Source of the DNA: Lachnospiraceae bacterium
GTDB lineage: Bacteria > Bacillota > Clostridia > Lachnospirales > Lachnospiraceae
Length of the DNA stretch: 64,000 bases
Assembly (NCBI GenBank): GCA_024405155.1
Contig: JAKSPC010000006.1
Span: 1 to 64,000 of the forward strand
Direction of reading: 5' to 3'
Shown piece after piece: positions 1 to 8,264 of this stretch; within the stretch, counting starts at the first letter, position 1, and every line of letters begins with the position of its first letter. The notes beneath the pieces were generated by a model. It had not been told where the DNA came from. It was given only the letters and a program-made list of their open reading frames with translations, and ran no database searches. Both the position numbers and the translations under genes were made by a program.

Positions 1-13
1 TTTTTAAAGAATC
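1..13 (-). promoter_or_regulatory. boxA-like antitermination element of a leftward rRNA leader
   Basis: Read on the minus strand the first bases are GATTCTTTAAAAA, close to the boxA element that loads NusB/S10 in rRNA leaders. It lies about 75 bases downstream of the strong P2 promoter at 87-115. The rRNA itself is outside the window, so the assignment rests on the boxA-like word and the promoter architecture only. Confidence 0.5.
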
Positions 14-86
14 TTCAGGGTCTGTGCATTAACTGTTATTCTCTTTTCAAGGTGCGATGCGTTCCTCTTTTTTGAGGCGCCCGTAT

Positions 87-115
87 AGATTAACACTTTG
101 TGTTTCCTTTGTCAA
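87..115 (-). promoter_or_regulatory. rRNA-type promoter P2 (leftward)
   Basis: On the minus strand a perfect -35 TTGACA (110-115) is followed, after 17 bases, by a -10 TAATCT (87-92). The upstream stretch is A-tract rich, like an UP element. No protein gene starts downstream inside the window. Two tandem consensus promoters, A-tracts and a boxA-like leader are typical of clostridial rRNA operons, which is an inference here. Confidence 0.75.
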
Positions 116-183
116 CCGTTTTTTTAACTTTTTTCAAAGTTCTTTTTGCGGTCTTTGCGGTGCCTTTTTCAGAGCGCTTGCAT

Positions 184-212
184 AGGATAACTCTGCGGCT
201 CATAAAAGTCAA
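184..212 (-). promoter_or_regulatory. rRNA-type promoter P1 (leftward)
   Basis: On the minus strand -35 TTGACT (207-212), a 17-base spacer and -10 TATCCT (184-189), with A/T-rich tracts just upstream at 213-245. It lies 46 bases after the folC stop codon, with no clear terminator between, so folC operon transcripts may read into the presumed rRNA leader. Confidence 0.7.
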
Positions 213-258
213 GCGCTTTTTTAAACTTTTTAATTTTTCTTCCAAAGACCTGTTTTCC

Positions 259-1545
259 TCAGAAATCAAACATGGTCCGGGCAATCTTCCGTACCGTTCC
301 CGCCAGGTACAGAGAGCCGAAGGCGATCACCGGACGGCCGGTCTTAAGCGCCTTCTTCACAGCCCCTTCCACCGCCTTCTCGGAAAACTCTCCTTCGTCA
401 CAGGCCACGGCCTCATACCCTTTCTTCCGGATGGTCTCCGCAAACTCCGGGGCGGCCAGTTTCCGGGGACTGTCCGGCGTCACCACCAGGAACCCTGCCC
501 CGTGCTTTCCTATGAGACCGATCACGTCTTCATAATCCTTGTCGCCCAGCATCCCGATGAGAAACGTCACTTTCTCTCCCGGCAGATATTCCTCCAGCGC
601 CCCGGAAAGTGCCTCCGCGCACTGGGGATTGTGACCGCCGTCCAGAATAAATACGGGATCTTTGGAAAGGACTTCGAATCTTGCCGGCCATCTGACCTGG
701 CTAAGGCCTCTTGCCACGGCGTCGAAGGGAATGTCCCAGCCTCTTCCCCGCATGGCTTTCACCACGGTGAGGACTGTCTGGGCGTTCTTAAGCTGGTGGG
801 CTCCCAGAAGGTTCAGCCGGTATTTCTTTCCTTCCGACAGGAAGACCTGTCCGGACAGATCCTTTTCCAGCGGAACGATCTCCGTTTCTCTCGCTTTATA
901 TAGGAAGTCTCCCGCCATGGCAGCCTTCTTTTCGATGACCTCCACCACGGAGGGCACGTTGTCATAGGTAATGACGTCGGAGCCCGGCTTTATGATGCCG
1001 CACTTGGTGGCGGCGATCTTTTCCACCGTATCGCCCAGGTATTCCGTGTGATCCAGACCGATGTTGCAGATCACGGCAGCTTCCGGAGCGTCGATGGCGT
1101 TGGTGGAATCGAATTCCCCGCCAAGGCCTGCCTCCAGCACCACGATGTCGCATTTCCTCTTTTTAAAATACAGCATGCCCACGGCAGTGATCAGTTCAAA
1201 CTGGGAAGGATGATCCTCCATGGCATCGGCCGCAGCCGAAACGATCCCGGTGCACTCTCCCAGATCCTCCCAGCTGATCAGCTCACCGTTCACCTGGATG
1301 CGTTCCCTGAAATCCTCGATGTAGGGACTGGGATACATGCCCGTCAGATATCCGGCTTCTTTGAAGATCTCTCCCAGCATGGCGCAGGTGGAGCCTTTGC
1401 CGTTGGTTCCCACCACATGGATGAACTTAAGCGATCTCTGGGGATCTCCCACCCGCTTAAGAAGTTCCTTCGTGCGTTCCAGTCCCAGTTTCCACTTGCT
1501 GTAGTGGGTGCCGTTCAGATATTCCAGTGCTTCTTTTCCCGTCAT
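259..1545 (-). CDS. folC: bifunctional folylpolyglutamate synthase / dihydrofolate synthase
   Basis: Mur-ligase family enzyme, 428 residues, that adds glutamate to folates using ATP in the cytoplasm. The P-loop GTNGKGS is at residues 46-52. SPYIEDFRERI (about 72-82), GLDHTEYLG (about 165) and DGGHNP in the C-terminal domain are FolC hallmarks. I chose the ATG at 1545 because GGAGG lies 6 bases upstream; an in-frame ATG nine codons earlier lies inside the preceding gene and lacks a good site. It is the last gene of the EutH-HAD-MFS-GDPD-FolC run and starts one base after the GDPD stop codon, so translation is probably coupled. Whether both synthase activities are present cannot be told from sequence alone. 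Confidence 0.95.
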   Translation of the reverse strand: MTGKEALEYLNGTHYSKWKLGLERTKELLKRVGDPQRSLKFIHVVGTNGKGSTCAMLGEIFKEAGYLTGMYPSPYIEDFRERIQVNGELISWEDLGECTGIVSAAADAMEDHPSQFELITAVGMLYFKKRKCDIVVLEAGLGGEFDSTNAIDAPEAAVICNIGLDHTEYLGDTVEKIAATKCGIIKPGSDVITYDNVPSVVEVIEKKAAMAGDFLYKARETEIVPLEKDLSGQVFLSEGKKYRLNLLGAHQLKNAQTVLTVVKAMRGRGWDIPFDAVARGLSQVRWPARFEVLSKDPVFILDGGHNPQCAEALSGALEEYLPGEKVTFLIGMLGDKDYEDVIGLIGKHGAGFLVVTPDSPRKLAAPEFAETIRKKGYEAVACDEGEFSEKAVEGAVKKALKTGRPVIAFGSLYLAGTVRKIARTMFDF

Positions 1546-1546
1546 G

Positions 1547-2320
1547 TCACACCTCCGGATCAAACCGTTCAAAAATGGGGATGGATCCCAGCGCCAGGCA
1601 TCGTTCCAGATCCTTCTTCCCGGCGATAGTCCAGCTCACTTCCTGCACGCCCCGCTGTATGGTCTTCTGTACGGCCTCCCGCATCCTGTCTTCATATTTA
1701 TAGGCAATGAAATCCGGCCGTGAAAGAAAGTCCAGACGAAGGTCGGAAAGGAACTTTCCCAGCCAGGGCGCCAGTTCCTCTGTAGGCGTCTTTGTAAAAT
1801 CCGATGCCAGCTGTCCCCTCACGAAATCCGGACGGAACTTCCGCACCGCCGCCATGGCCCGGGGATCAAAGGATTCCAGGCAGAAAAGCGTCTTAACGGA
1901 ATCGAGCCGTCTGCAGACCGCTTCCGCAAGCGCTTTGTGATTTTTTCCGAAAGCTTTCAGTTCAATGATCATGGGTGTATTCCTGCACACGGAAAGCACC
2001 TCATCGAAAGTGGGGATGCGTTCCTGTGTGCCTTCCAGACGAAGTTCCTTCGCCTCAGAAAGCGTCAGGTCCTCCAAGGTGCCTTCCGCACCGGTGCACC
2101 GGAAAAGATCCGAATCGTGGAACACCACCAGATTCCCGTCCTTTAACAGATGCACGTCAAACTCCGTGCCCCAGCCCCGTTCTGCCGCCCGGCGAAATGC
2201 CGCCAGGGAGTTTTCCGGGACCTGAGGCTTGTCATGATACCCACGGTGCGCATAAATATACTTCTTTAATTCTTCCAGGAGCGGATGCCCCGTTCTGTAA
2301 GTGAAATGTTCTTTCATCAT
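1547..2320 (-). CDS. glycerophosphodiester phosphodiesterase family protein
   Basis: GlpQ/UgpQ-type cytoplasmic enzyme, 257 residues, predicted to split glycerophosphodiesters into an alcohol and glycerol 3-phosphate. AHRGYHDKPQVPENSLAAF near residue 24 holds the catalytic HRG and the NS of the family. EFDVHLLKDGNLVVFHD (about 53-69) holds the metal ligands and the second catalytic His. There is no signal peptide or membrane segment, unlike the membrane-linked GDPD at 59133-61028. The start codon overlaps the stop of the MFS gene (ATGA), which implies coupling. Its partner transporter and HAD phosphatase suggest a small organophosphate or sugar uptake and breakdown unit, but the substrate is not known. 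Confidence 0.9.
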   Translation of the reverse strand: MMKEHFTYRTGHPLLEELKKYIYAHRGYHDKPQVPENSLAAFRRAAERGWGTEFDVHLLKDGNLVVFHDSDLFRCTGAEGTLEDLTLSEAKELRLEGTQERIPTFDEVLSVCRNTPMIIELKAFGKNHKALAEAVCRRLDSVKTLFCLESFDPRAMAAVRKFRPDFVRGQLASDFTKTPTEELAPWLGKFLSDLRLDFLSRPDFIAYKYEDRMREAVQKTIQRGVQEVSWTIAGKKDLERCLALGSIPIFERFDPEV

Positions 2321-3651
2321 TCGTCCATGTCCTCGAAAGCTTTGATGCCTTTCTTTGCTTCAGGCTTCTGATCGCCGTGCTTCACGAACAGCATGGTGAC
2401 GAAACTCATGGCGACAAAGAAAGCCGCATACGGAAACAGCGTCTTGTAGCTTATGGTCCGCATCAGGGTCCCCGCCAGAATGGGAGTCACCACCTGTGCC
2501 GCCATGGAGGCGGAATAATAAAGGCCTGTGAATTTTCCGATATCGGACCCCTTGCACATCTCCACCACCATGGGAAGAGAGTTCACGTTAATGGCCGCCC
2601 AGGCAAATCCCACCAGAGCGAATGCCGCGAACATGACAGGGGTAATGGTGCTGCTCGTTGTGGTAAGGAAATATCCCAGCATGAAGCAGGCCGCCAGAAG
2701 CACGATGCCTCCCATGATGGTCTTCTTCCTGCCGATACGGCTGGCCAGCTCTCCGATGGGGATATAGGAAACGATGGCGCCGCCCGTGGCAATGAGCAGG
2801 CAGGTGGACGCTCCGCCCAGTCCCTGTCCCATGACCTGCGCCACGTAGGTGGTGAACCAGGTGGTCACGGCGTTGTATCCGATGAACCACAGGGCAATGG
2901 AGGCCAGCAGGAAACCAAGGCTCTTCTTTACCGGTGCCGGAAGCACCTCGTTTCCGCTTCCGTCATCTTCCGCCAGATTCCATTCCGGGTGCTTTGCTTC
3001 CAGGGCCTTGTTTTCGGCAGCCAGCTTCGGCTCGTTCACGGCAAACCGCAGGATGACAACGGCGGCGATCATGATGCCGCCCACCACCAGAAACAGCGGC
3101 TGGTAATTCACGTGAGCAAGTCCCAGCACCTTGGAATTGGGATACATGACCGCAGCCACGCCCAGATACAGGATGCCGCCCACGGCGCCCATCAGGTTGA
3201 TGATGGCGTTTGCCCTGGAACGGAGCGGCTTCGGTGTCACGTCAGGCATCAGCGCCACGGCCGGGGAACGGTACGTGCCCATGGCAACGAGCAGGAGTCC
3301 CAGGCAGATGACGAACATCACCATGGTAACGGTCTTCGGCTCCGCCGCGTAGGAATTGTCCAGAAGCGGCAGGATATTCAGGAAAAGCGCAGCCGTCATC
3401 GTCCCCATGACGATGAAGGGCATCCGCTTTCCCAGCTTCGTGTTCGTCCTGTCGGAAAGATTTCCGAAATACGGAAGCAGGAAAAGCGCCAGCACGTTGT
3501 CGGCCGCCATGATGGCGCCGGAAAACGTTTCGTTCAGATGAAACGTGTTGGTAAGGATCAGCGGGATCACGTTGTCGTACATCTGCCAGAAGGCACAGAT
3601 GGACAGAAACGCCAGTCCCACGATTACGGTCCGTTTGTTGCTTAGTTTCAT
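2317..3651 (-). CDS. MFS transporter (SLC45/GPH-like, substrate unknown)
   Basis: A 444-residue membrane protein with about 12 hydrophobic segments. The cytoplasmic loop GNLSDRTNTKLGKRMPF near residue 64 matches the D-R-x-G-[KR]-R-x-P signature shared by SLC45-like and GPH sugar transporters, so a sugar or glycoside is the best guess. A second loop, ASRIGRKKT, follows helix 8. A long charged insert lies in the central loop (around 210-240). GGAGGTGATCAA precedes the start, and the ATG overlaps the upstream HAD stop codon. It may import the substrate used by the adjacent GDPD, which is inference from position only. Confidence 0.85.
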   Translation of the reverse strand: MKLSNKRTVIVGLAFLSICAFWQMYDNVIPLILTNTFHLNETFSGAIMAADNVLALFLLPYFGNLSDRTNTKLGKRMPFIVMGTMTAALFLNILPLLDNSYAAEPKTVTMVMFVICLGLLLVAMGTYRSPAVALMPDVTPKPLRSRANAIINLMGAVGGILYLGVAAVMYPNSKVLGLAHVNYQPLFLVVGGIMIAAVVILRFAVNEPKLAAENKALEAKHPEWNLAEDDGSGNEVLPAPVKKSLGFLLASIALWFIGYNAVTTWFTTYVAQVMGQGLGGASTCLLIATGGAIVSYIPIGELASRIGRKKTIMGGIVLLAACFMLGYFLTTTSSTITPVMFAAFALVGFAWAAINVNSLPMVVEMCKGSDIGKFTGLYYSASMAAQVVTPILAGTLMRTISYKTLFPYAAFFVAMSFVTMLFVKHGDQKPEAKKGIKAFEDMDE

Positions 3652-4460
3652 TTGATCACCTCCGCGATCTCTCTGATATTCTGAAATACGTATGCAGGTG
3701 TTACTTTATATTTTTCGATGTCGGAAAGCACGCCCTCTCCCGAAAGCACGAACAGGGAATCGATGCCGGCGTTCACGCCGCAGGCGATATCCGTATAGAT
3801 CCGGTCACCCACGATGCAGGTCTCCTCTTTCGTGCATCCCGTTTTTTCCATGGCAAGATACGCCATCTCCGGCTGGGGCTTTCCGATCACCTTCGGGCGC
3901 CTTTTGGTGCAGGTAAAGAGCATCTCGATGACACTGCCGCAGTCCGGCGCCGAACCGTAGGAAACGGGGCATACCAGATCCGGGTGGGTGGCCACGTAAT
4001 CCTTTCCCGCCATCAGAAGCCGGCAGCAGTCGGTGAGCTTCTCATAGGTAAGCTCCGTATCGTAGCCCAGAAGCACCACGCTGCACTGCATGAGATCCCC
4101 GTCTTTCTTTTCATAGACTTTAAGTCCCGCGTCGCGGAGCATGCCCTTAAGGGACTCGGTACCGCACAGATAATACACGGTCTCAGGCGCGCAGGTCCCC
4201 TTCAGATAGCGGATCGCGGCATCGGCGCTGGTCACGAAATCTTCCGGATGCGCCTCGATCCCCATGCGGGCCATTTTGGCGATGTAGCCCTCCGTGCCCC
4301 GGGAGGAATTGTTGGTGAGAAAAATGTATCTGCCCCCGTTTGCCTTCACTCTTTTTAAAAAGTCCAGGGTGCCGTCGAACAGGGTCTCATCCAGATAGAT
4401 GGTCCCGTCCATATCCATAAGGAACAGTTTTTTGTTTTTTAACGCAGTCTTATCTTTCAT
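3648..4460 (-). CDS. HAD-IIA family phosphatase (NagD/4-nitrophenylphosphatase type)
   Basis: A 270-residue haloacid dehalogenase-superfamily hydrolase. The nucleophile motif DMDGT is at residues 16-20, motif II TNNSS near 49, the motif III lysine in GKPQPEM near 193, and the metal-binding motif GDRIYTDIACGVNAG near 218. The cap between motifs II and III is of the C2A type that defines subfamily IIA. Likely substrates are sugar phosphates, glycerol phosphate or nucleotides. It starts 4 bases downstream of the EutH-like gene and overlaps the MFS gene, so it belongs to that operon. Confidence 0.9.
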   Translation of the reverse strand: MKDKTALKNKKLFLMDMDGTIYLDETLFDGTLDFLKRVKANGGRYIFLTNNSSRGTEGYIAKMARMGIEAHPEDFVTSADAAIRYLKGTCAPETVYYLCGTESLKGMLRDAGLKVYEKKDGDLMQCSVVLLGYDTELTYEKLTDCCRLLMAGKDYVATHPDLVCPVSYGSAPDCGSVIEMLFTCTKRRPKVIGKPQPEMAYLAMEKTGCTKEETCIVGDRIYTDIACGVNAGIDSLFVLSGEGVLSDIEKYKVTPAYVFQNIREIAEVIK

Positions 4461-4464
4461 ACGA

Positions 4465-5550
4465 TCATTTTTCTTTCATGATGGCAGTACGAAGCAGAAA
4501 TGCCGCCAGAAGCGAAATCGCTCCCGCCGCCAGTTTCGAAAGGATCACAGGCAGCACGAATTCCGGCCGTGCAGAGGAAACGTAGGCAAAATGGTCGCCG
4601 AACACGTAACCCGCGCCGATGGAAAACGCCACGTTGATGATAATGCCGAAATCCGTCATTTCCGGAAGCTTCTCAATGGACGCGAAACTGCTCACCAGGC
4701 AGCTTAATATGCCGTTTATGTCCGTTACGGAAAGGTCAGCTTTTTCGGAAAGCTTCGCGATCTGCCGTTTGAATAGCCTCAGCGCGATCCCCATCATGGG
4801 GAATACCCCGGCAAGGACCAGAACGATATTGCCGATGATGCCCATGATATCCTTGAAGGGATACCTCTCCGGCAGGATCTCAATGCCGCACAGCTCGCCC
4901 AGTGCCGCGATCAGAAGTCCGGTAAGGCACATGGCAATGTTCAGCTTGCCGAAAATGTTCAGTACTTTCAGAAGTACCTCCGTGCAGAGCATCAGCGCTG
5001 CCACCAGGATGACGGAAAGGATCACGAGAGGAAGGAGATCCTTCACCACGAACGAAAGGGACATTCCTTCCGCGGCCGCACCGATGGCGCAGCCAAAGGG
5101 AATGGAGGCAAAGCCGAAGGCAAGTCCCAGCAGAACGAATCTGCGCTTTTCTTTCTTTACAGCCATCAGCTGCAGAAAGGACTGTCCACTCAGAGCACTG
5201 CCGAACATGGCCGCCACCAGATATCCGTTCAAAAGCACCGCCTCATTGGAGAGCGCCATCTTTTCCGCCGCCGGCGCGCCGCCGCAGTCCACGGCAAACA
5301 GGACTCCGGCCAGCAGGGAAGGATCCGAACCCACTTTTGTAAGGAACGGTCCAGCGATCTTCATCATCCAGTCCGAAAACAGGATAGAAAGCGTCAGCAT
5401 GCCCACCATGCACATGGTAAGCTTGCCGGCACATTCGATGCCCCGGTGAAAATCCTCTCCGATCCCCAGACTGTTGTCCAGGAAATAATCGACAGCCCCG
5501 GCTGCCGCAAAGAAGAAAAATATGAAATTGAGGATCCTGCTTATCTCCAT
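4465..5550 (-). CDS. EutH-like inner membrane protein (ethanolamine permease family), orphan
   Basis: A 361-residue polytopic protein resembling EutH. The N-terminus MEISRILNFIFFFF, then AVDYFLDN, GLGE-like LGIGEDFHRG and SMVG-like CMVGM, matches the order in enteric EutH. GDHFAYVSSA near the C-terminus matches the family GDHLGF region. No other eut genes (ammonia lyase, shell proteins, regulators) are in the window. The reading frame runs open for 52 more codons upstream, but those would cover the promoter, so I start at the ATG at 5550. In this operon it may move ethanolamine released from glycerophosphoethanolamine by the GDPD, which is speculation. Membrane location is clear from the hydrophobicity. 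Confidence 0.75.
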   Translation of the reverse strand: MEISRILNFIFFFFAAAGAVDYFLDNSLGIGEDFHRGIECAGKLTMCMVGMLTLSILFSDWMMKIAGPFLTKVGSDPSLLAGVLFAVDCGGAPAAEKMALSNEAVLLNGYLVAAMFGSALSGQSFLQLMAVKKEKRRFVLLGLAFGFASIPFGCAIGAAAEGMSLSFVVKDLLPLVILSVILVAALMLCTEVLLKVLNIFGKLNIAMCLTGLLIAALGELCGIEILPERYPFKDIMGIIGNIVLVLAGVFPMMGIALRLFKRQIAKLSEKADLSVTDINGILSCLVSSFASIEKLPEMTDFGIIINVAFSIGAGYVFGDHFAYVSSARPEFVLPVILSKLAAGAISLLAAFLLRTAIMKEK

Positions 5551-5560
5551 GTCCCCAGCT

Positions 5561-5569
5561 ATTATAACA
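5561..5569 (-). promoter_or_regulatory. extended -10 promoter of the eutH-like operon, near-leaderless
   Basis: On the minus strand TGT-TATAAT ends only 10 bases before the ATG at 5550, so the transcript would start about 3-4 bases before the start codon. No good -35 is present at 17 bases, which fits an extended -10 promoter. GGGG just before the ATG is the only Shine-Dalgarno-like sequence. Confidence 0.55.
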
Positions 5570-5593
5570 GAAAAAGAAAAAATGAAATAGTGG

Positions 5594-5621
5594 TTGCAAG
5601 AATCGAATTTTCTGCTATAAT
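5594..5621 (+). promoter_or_regulatory. promoter of tRNA-Ser(GGA)
   Basis: -35 TTGCAA at 5594-5599, a 16-base spacer and an extended -10 TGC-TATAAT ending at 5621, placing the start about 5 bases before the mature tRNA. Confidence 0.75.
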
Positions 5622-5632
5622 AAAACGCGACT

Positions 5633-5721
5633 GCAGAAATACCCAAGTGGTCGAAGGGGCTCGCCTGGAAAGTGAGTAGGTCGTTAATAGCGGCGCATGG
5701 GTTCAAATCCCATTTTCTGCG
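5633..5721 (+). tRNA. tRNA-Ser, anticodon GGA
   Basis: Acceptor arms GCAGAAA and TTTCTGC pair perfectly and are followed by discriminator G73. The anticodon loop CTGGAAA carries GGA, which reads UCC/UCU. A long variable arm lies between the anticodon stem and the GGTTCAAATCC T-loop, as expected for a class II serine tRNA. CCA is not encoded. Confidence 0.97.
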
Positions 5722-5729
5722 TCCCCGGA

Positions 5730-5761
5730 ACGAGTACCCGAAAGGGTGCTCGTTTTGTTTT
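5730..5761 (+). terminator. intrinsic terminator after tRNA-Ser(GGA)
   Basis: ACGAGTACCC and GGGTGCTCGT pair around a GAAA tetraloop and are followed by TTTGTTTT. It sits 8 bases after the tRNA, just before the GtrA-like gene, so that gene probably receives only read-through or has its own start. Confidence 0.85.
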
Positions 5762-5775
5762 ATCAGGTGTCAGAC

Positions 5776-6318
5776 ATGCTGCAGAACGTCAAAGAAAAAA
5801 TCGAGACATACATCAAAGAACATCCGAAGCAGAAGGAGGGGATCCTCTTCTATCTGTACTCTTCCGTTGCCGGTTTCACCCAGGTAGTGGTCCATCTGAT
5901 ACTGGATCTTCTGTTAAAGCACCTCGTGACGCCGGTGAACATCTGGCCCTTCGGCAGACAGGCACTTGGCACCTTCATTGCTTTTCTCATCTCCAATATC
6001 GTGGGAAAGACGGTCTCTTTCATCATGAACCGGAAAAAGACCTTTGAAGCCACGGGCAACGTGGCTTTAAGCGCCGTGGGATATTTCGTGATGTGCGTCC
6101 TTCTGATCATCGCCGAATCCATCGTAGGCGCGCCCCTGCAGAACTGGTGCTACCGGGTGCTGGGCGGAAAGGTGCACGGCGCGGTGCTGTCCACTCTGTC
6201 TGCGGAAAATCCCGTTCTCTATCAGATCTGCGCCCTCATCTCCCAGGGCATCTACGGCACCGTGGACTGGATCATCGTATTCTTCATGGATAAATACGTG
6301 TTCATGCGAAAAAAGTAA
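5776..6318 (+). CDS. GtrA-like family membrane protein
   Basis: A 180-residue protein with about four hydrophobic segments. NRKKTFEATG between the second and third is the typical GtrA loop. GtrA proteins are linked to moving lipid-linked sugars or to cell-surface glycan assembly. This one is longer than the common 120-140-residue form, with extra length between segments 3 and 4 (VLGGKVHGAVLSTLSAENP). I start at the ATG at 5776, preceded by AGGTG, rather than a GTG ten codons upstream that lies in the tRNA terminator. It is alone on the plus strand and ends at the terminator at 6332-6365. Confidence 0.75.
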   Translation: MLQNVKEKIETYIKEHPKQKEGILFYLYSSVAGFTQVVVHLILDLLLKHLVTPVNIWPFGRQALGTFIAFLISNIVGKTVSFIMNRKKTFEATGNVALSAVGYFVMCVLLIIAESIVGAPLQNWCYRVLGGKVHGAVLSTLSAENPVLYQICALISQGIYGTVDWIIVFFMDKYVFMRKK

Positions 6319-6331
6319 CTTCAGCAATAAC

Positions 6332-6365
6332 AAAAAAGCTGCCGCTTGCTGCGACAGCTTTTTTT
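6332..6365. terminator. bidirectional intrinsic terminator
   Basis: AAAAAAGCTG and CAGCTTTTTT flank an inner GC stem, giving a symmetric hairpin with an A-run on one side and a T-run on the other. It can serve both the plus-strand GtrA-like gene and the minus-strand tRNA-Ser(TGA). Confidence 0.88.
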
Positions 6366-6366
6366 A

Positions 6367-6452
6367 CGGAAAGGATGGGATTCGAACCCATGTGGAGTTG
6401 CCCCCAAACGGTTTTCAAGACCGCCTCGTTATGACCGCTTCGATACCTTTCC
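6367..6452 (-). tRNA. tRNA-Ser, anticodon TGA
   Basis: On the minus strand the acceptor arms GGAAAGG and CCTTTCC pair and G73 follows. The anticodon loop CTTGAAA carries TGA, reading UCA and other UCN codons. The variable arm is long and the T-loop GGTTCGAATCC is standard. CCA is not encoded. Confidence 0.97.
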
Positions 6453-6482
6453 ATACACACCTGAAATCAAGCGTGCCCGTAA

Positions 6483-6511
6483 ATAATAGAATAACTTTCT
6501 GTACTTGTCAA
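6483..6511 (-). promoter_or_regulatory. promoter of tRNA-Ser(TGA)
   Basis: Perfect -35 TTGACA (6506-6511), 17-base spacer and -10 TATTAT (6483-6488) on the minus strand, about 30 bases before the mature tRNA. Confidence 0.85.
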
Positions 6512-6524
6512 GGCCAAACTGAAA

Positions 6525-7244
6525 CTATTGGTTTTTCAGAAATGCCTCCGCAACGATCAGGTCTTCGGGAGTGGTCACTTTGATGTTCCGGTAATCGCCC
6601 TCAACGAACGCCACTTTCGTTTCCGTCATATTTTCCACCACCACGGCGTCATCGGTGATCTTCGCCTCGTCGGTGCCGTATTCCTCTATGGTCCTCTTCA
6701 GATCGTAGTAGGCCCTGAGGATCAGACGGTAGTCGAAAGCCTGGGGCGTCTGCACCTCATACAGGCGGTCTCTGTCCAGGGTCTCGGCCGCATGACCGTT
6801 TCCGTCGCTCTTCTTGATGGTGTTCTTTTCCTTTACGGCAGCCACGCAGGCTTTTTCCTGCACGGCACCTTTGATACAGTTCCGGATCACTTCCTGGGTA
6901 AGGCAGGGCCTTGCCCCGTCGTGGATCAGCACGTAATCGGTGGTGGGTTCCAGTGCCAGAAGCCCCCGGTACACGGAGCGAAACCGTTTGTCGCCGCCGG
7001 CCACGATGTTTTTTACCTTGGAAAGCCTGAGATCCATGCACATCTTAAGCGCCCGGTCCAGGTCCTCTTCTACCGTGACCAGCACGATCTGATCCACGGC
7101 CGGATTTTTTTCGAACGCCAGAAGCGGCCACGCCATGAGAGGCAGGCCGTTCACCGGCAGGAACTGTTTCTTTTCTGTGGTCCCCATGCGGGTGCCGCTT
7201 CCCGCGGCCACCACGATGGCGGCAATGTGCAGTCGATCAGCCAT
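6525..7244 (-). CDS. ispD: 2-C-methyl-D-erythritol 4-phosphate cytidylyltransferase
   Basis: A 239-residue cytoplasmic nucleotidyltransferase of the MEP isoprenoid pathway that joins CTP to methylerythritol 4-phosphate. AAGSGTRMG (13-21) and EKKQFLP bind the nucleotide. HDGARPCL near 108 and VQTPQAF near 168 are IspD signatures. Length is normal. No ispF is fused or adjacent. It starts 3 bases after the tsaD stop codon and is the last gene of the tsaE-tsaB-rimI-rnz-tsaD-ispD run. Confidence 0.95.
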   Translation of the reverse strand: MADRLHIAAIVVAAGSGTRMGTTEKKQFLPVNGLPLMAWPLLAFEKNPAVDQIVLVTVEEDLDRALKMCMDLRLSKVKNIVAGGDKRFRSVYRGLLALEPTTDYVLIHDGARPCLTQEVIRNCIKGAVQEKACVAAVKEKNTIKKSDGNGHAAETLDRDRLYEVQTPQAFDYRLILRAYYDLKRTIEEYGTDEAKITDDAVVVENMTETKVAFVEGDYRNIKVTTPEDLIVAEAFLKNQ

Positions 7245-7247
7245 AAG

Positions 7248-8264
7248 TCAGAGTTTCAGGGAAGGATCCGCGTTCAGCGTCATGTCGCTTACGTCACCCG
7301 CCAGATAGTCGTGATATCCCGCCGCGGCGATCATGGCCGCATTGTCGGTGCAGTAGATGGGTTCCGGATAGAAGCATCCGAAGCCGTTTTCCTCACATGC
7401 CTTCTGAAACGCCGCCCGAAGCGCGGAGTTGGCGCTGACGCCTCCCGCCAGAGCCACGTTTTTGATGCCATAGGCCTTCGCGCAGTCCATGGTGCGGGAA
7501 ACCAGGGAATCCACCACCGTCTGCTGGAAGGAAGCGCACAGATCCGGCACGCAGATCTGTTCTCCCGTCATGTTGGCCTTGTTGATGTAGTTGAGCACCG
7601 CGGATTTGAGTCCGCTGAAAGTAAAGTCGTAGGGTCTGTCCCGCACTTCCCCTTTGGGGAACACGATCGCCTCCGGGTCTCCGCCTTTGGAGGCCTTATC
7701 CACTTTGGGTCCGCCAGGGTATCCCAGTCCCACGGCCCTGGCCACCTTGTCGTAGCACTCTCCCGCCGCGTCATCCACGCTCTTTCCCACGATCATCAGA
7801 TCCCGGTAGTCCCTTACGATGGTAAGGTGGGTATGACCGCCGGATACGATGAGGCATACGAAGGGCGGTTTCAGTTCCGGATGGGAAATGTAGTTTGCCG
7901 CCACGTGGCCCCGGATGTGGTTCACGCCCACGATGGGCTTATGAAGCGCAAAGGCCAGTGCTTTTGCCGCGGAAACGCCGATGAGCAGCGCTCCCACCAG
8001 GCCCGGTCCCTTTGTCACCGCGATGGCGTCGATGTCATCGAAAGTCTTGCCGGCTTCCTTAAGCGCAAGGCGGATCACGCCGTTTACGTTCTCCAGATGG
8101 AGACGGGAGGCGATCTCCGGCACCACGCCGCCGTAGATGGTATGAATGTCGATCTGGGAACTGATGACGTTGGAAAGAACGGTGCGGCCGTTTTCCACCA
8201 CCGCAGCCGCCGTTTCGTCACAGGACGACTCTATTCCCAGGATCGTGATCTTGTCTTCTTTCAT
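7248..8264 (-). CDS. tsaD: tRNA N6-adenosine threonylcarbamoyltransferase
   Basis: A 338-residue ASKHA-fold protein that transfers the threonylcarbamoyl group to A37 of ANN-decoding tRNAs, working with TsaB and TsaE. The metal-binding HIRGH is at residues 116-120. GIESSCDET near the N-terminus, SGGHTHL near 141 and [10 protein letters not shown] near the C-terminus are family motifs. All three t6A partners (tsaB 9608-10363, tsaE 10360-10779, tsaD) are in one operon, with rimI and an RNase Z between. Its start overlaps the RNase Z stop by 4 bases. Confidence 0.97.
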   Translation of the reverse strand: MKEDKITILGIESSCDETAAAVVENGRTVLSNVISSQIDIHTIYGGVVPEIASRLHLENVNGVIRLALKEAGKTFDDIDAIAVTKGPGLVGALLIGVSAAKALAFALHKPIVGVNHIRGHVAANYISHPELKPPFVCLIVSGGHTHLTIVRDYRDLMIVGKSVDDAAGECYDKVARAVGLGYPGGPKVDKASKGGDPEAIVFPKGEVRDRPYDFTFSGLKSAVLNYINKANMTGEQICVPDLCASFQQTVVDSLVSRTMDCAKAYGIKNVALAGGVSANSALRAAFQKACEENGFGCFYPEPIYCTDNAAMIAAAGYHDYLAGDVSDMTLNADPSLKL

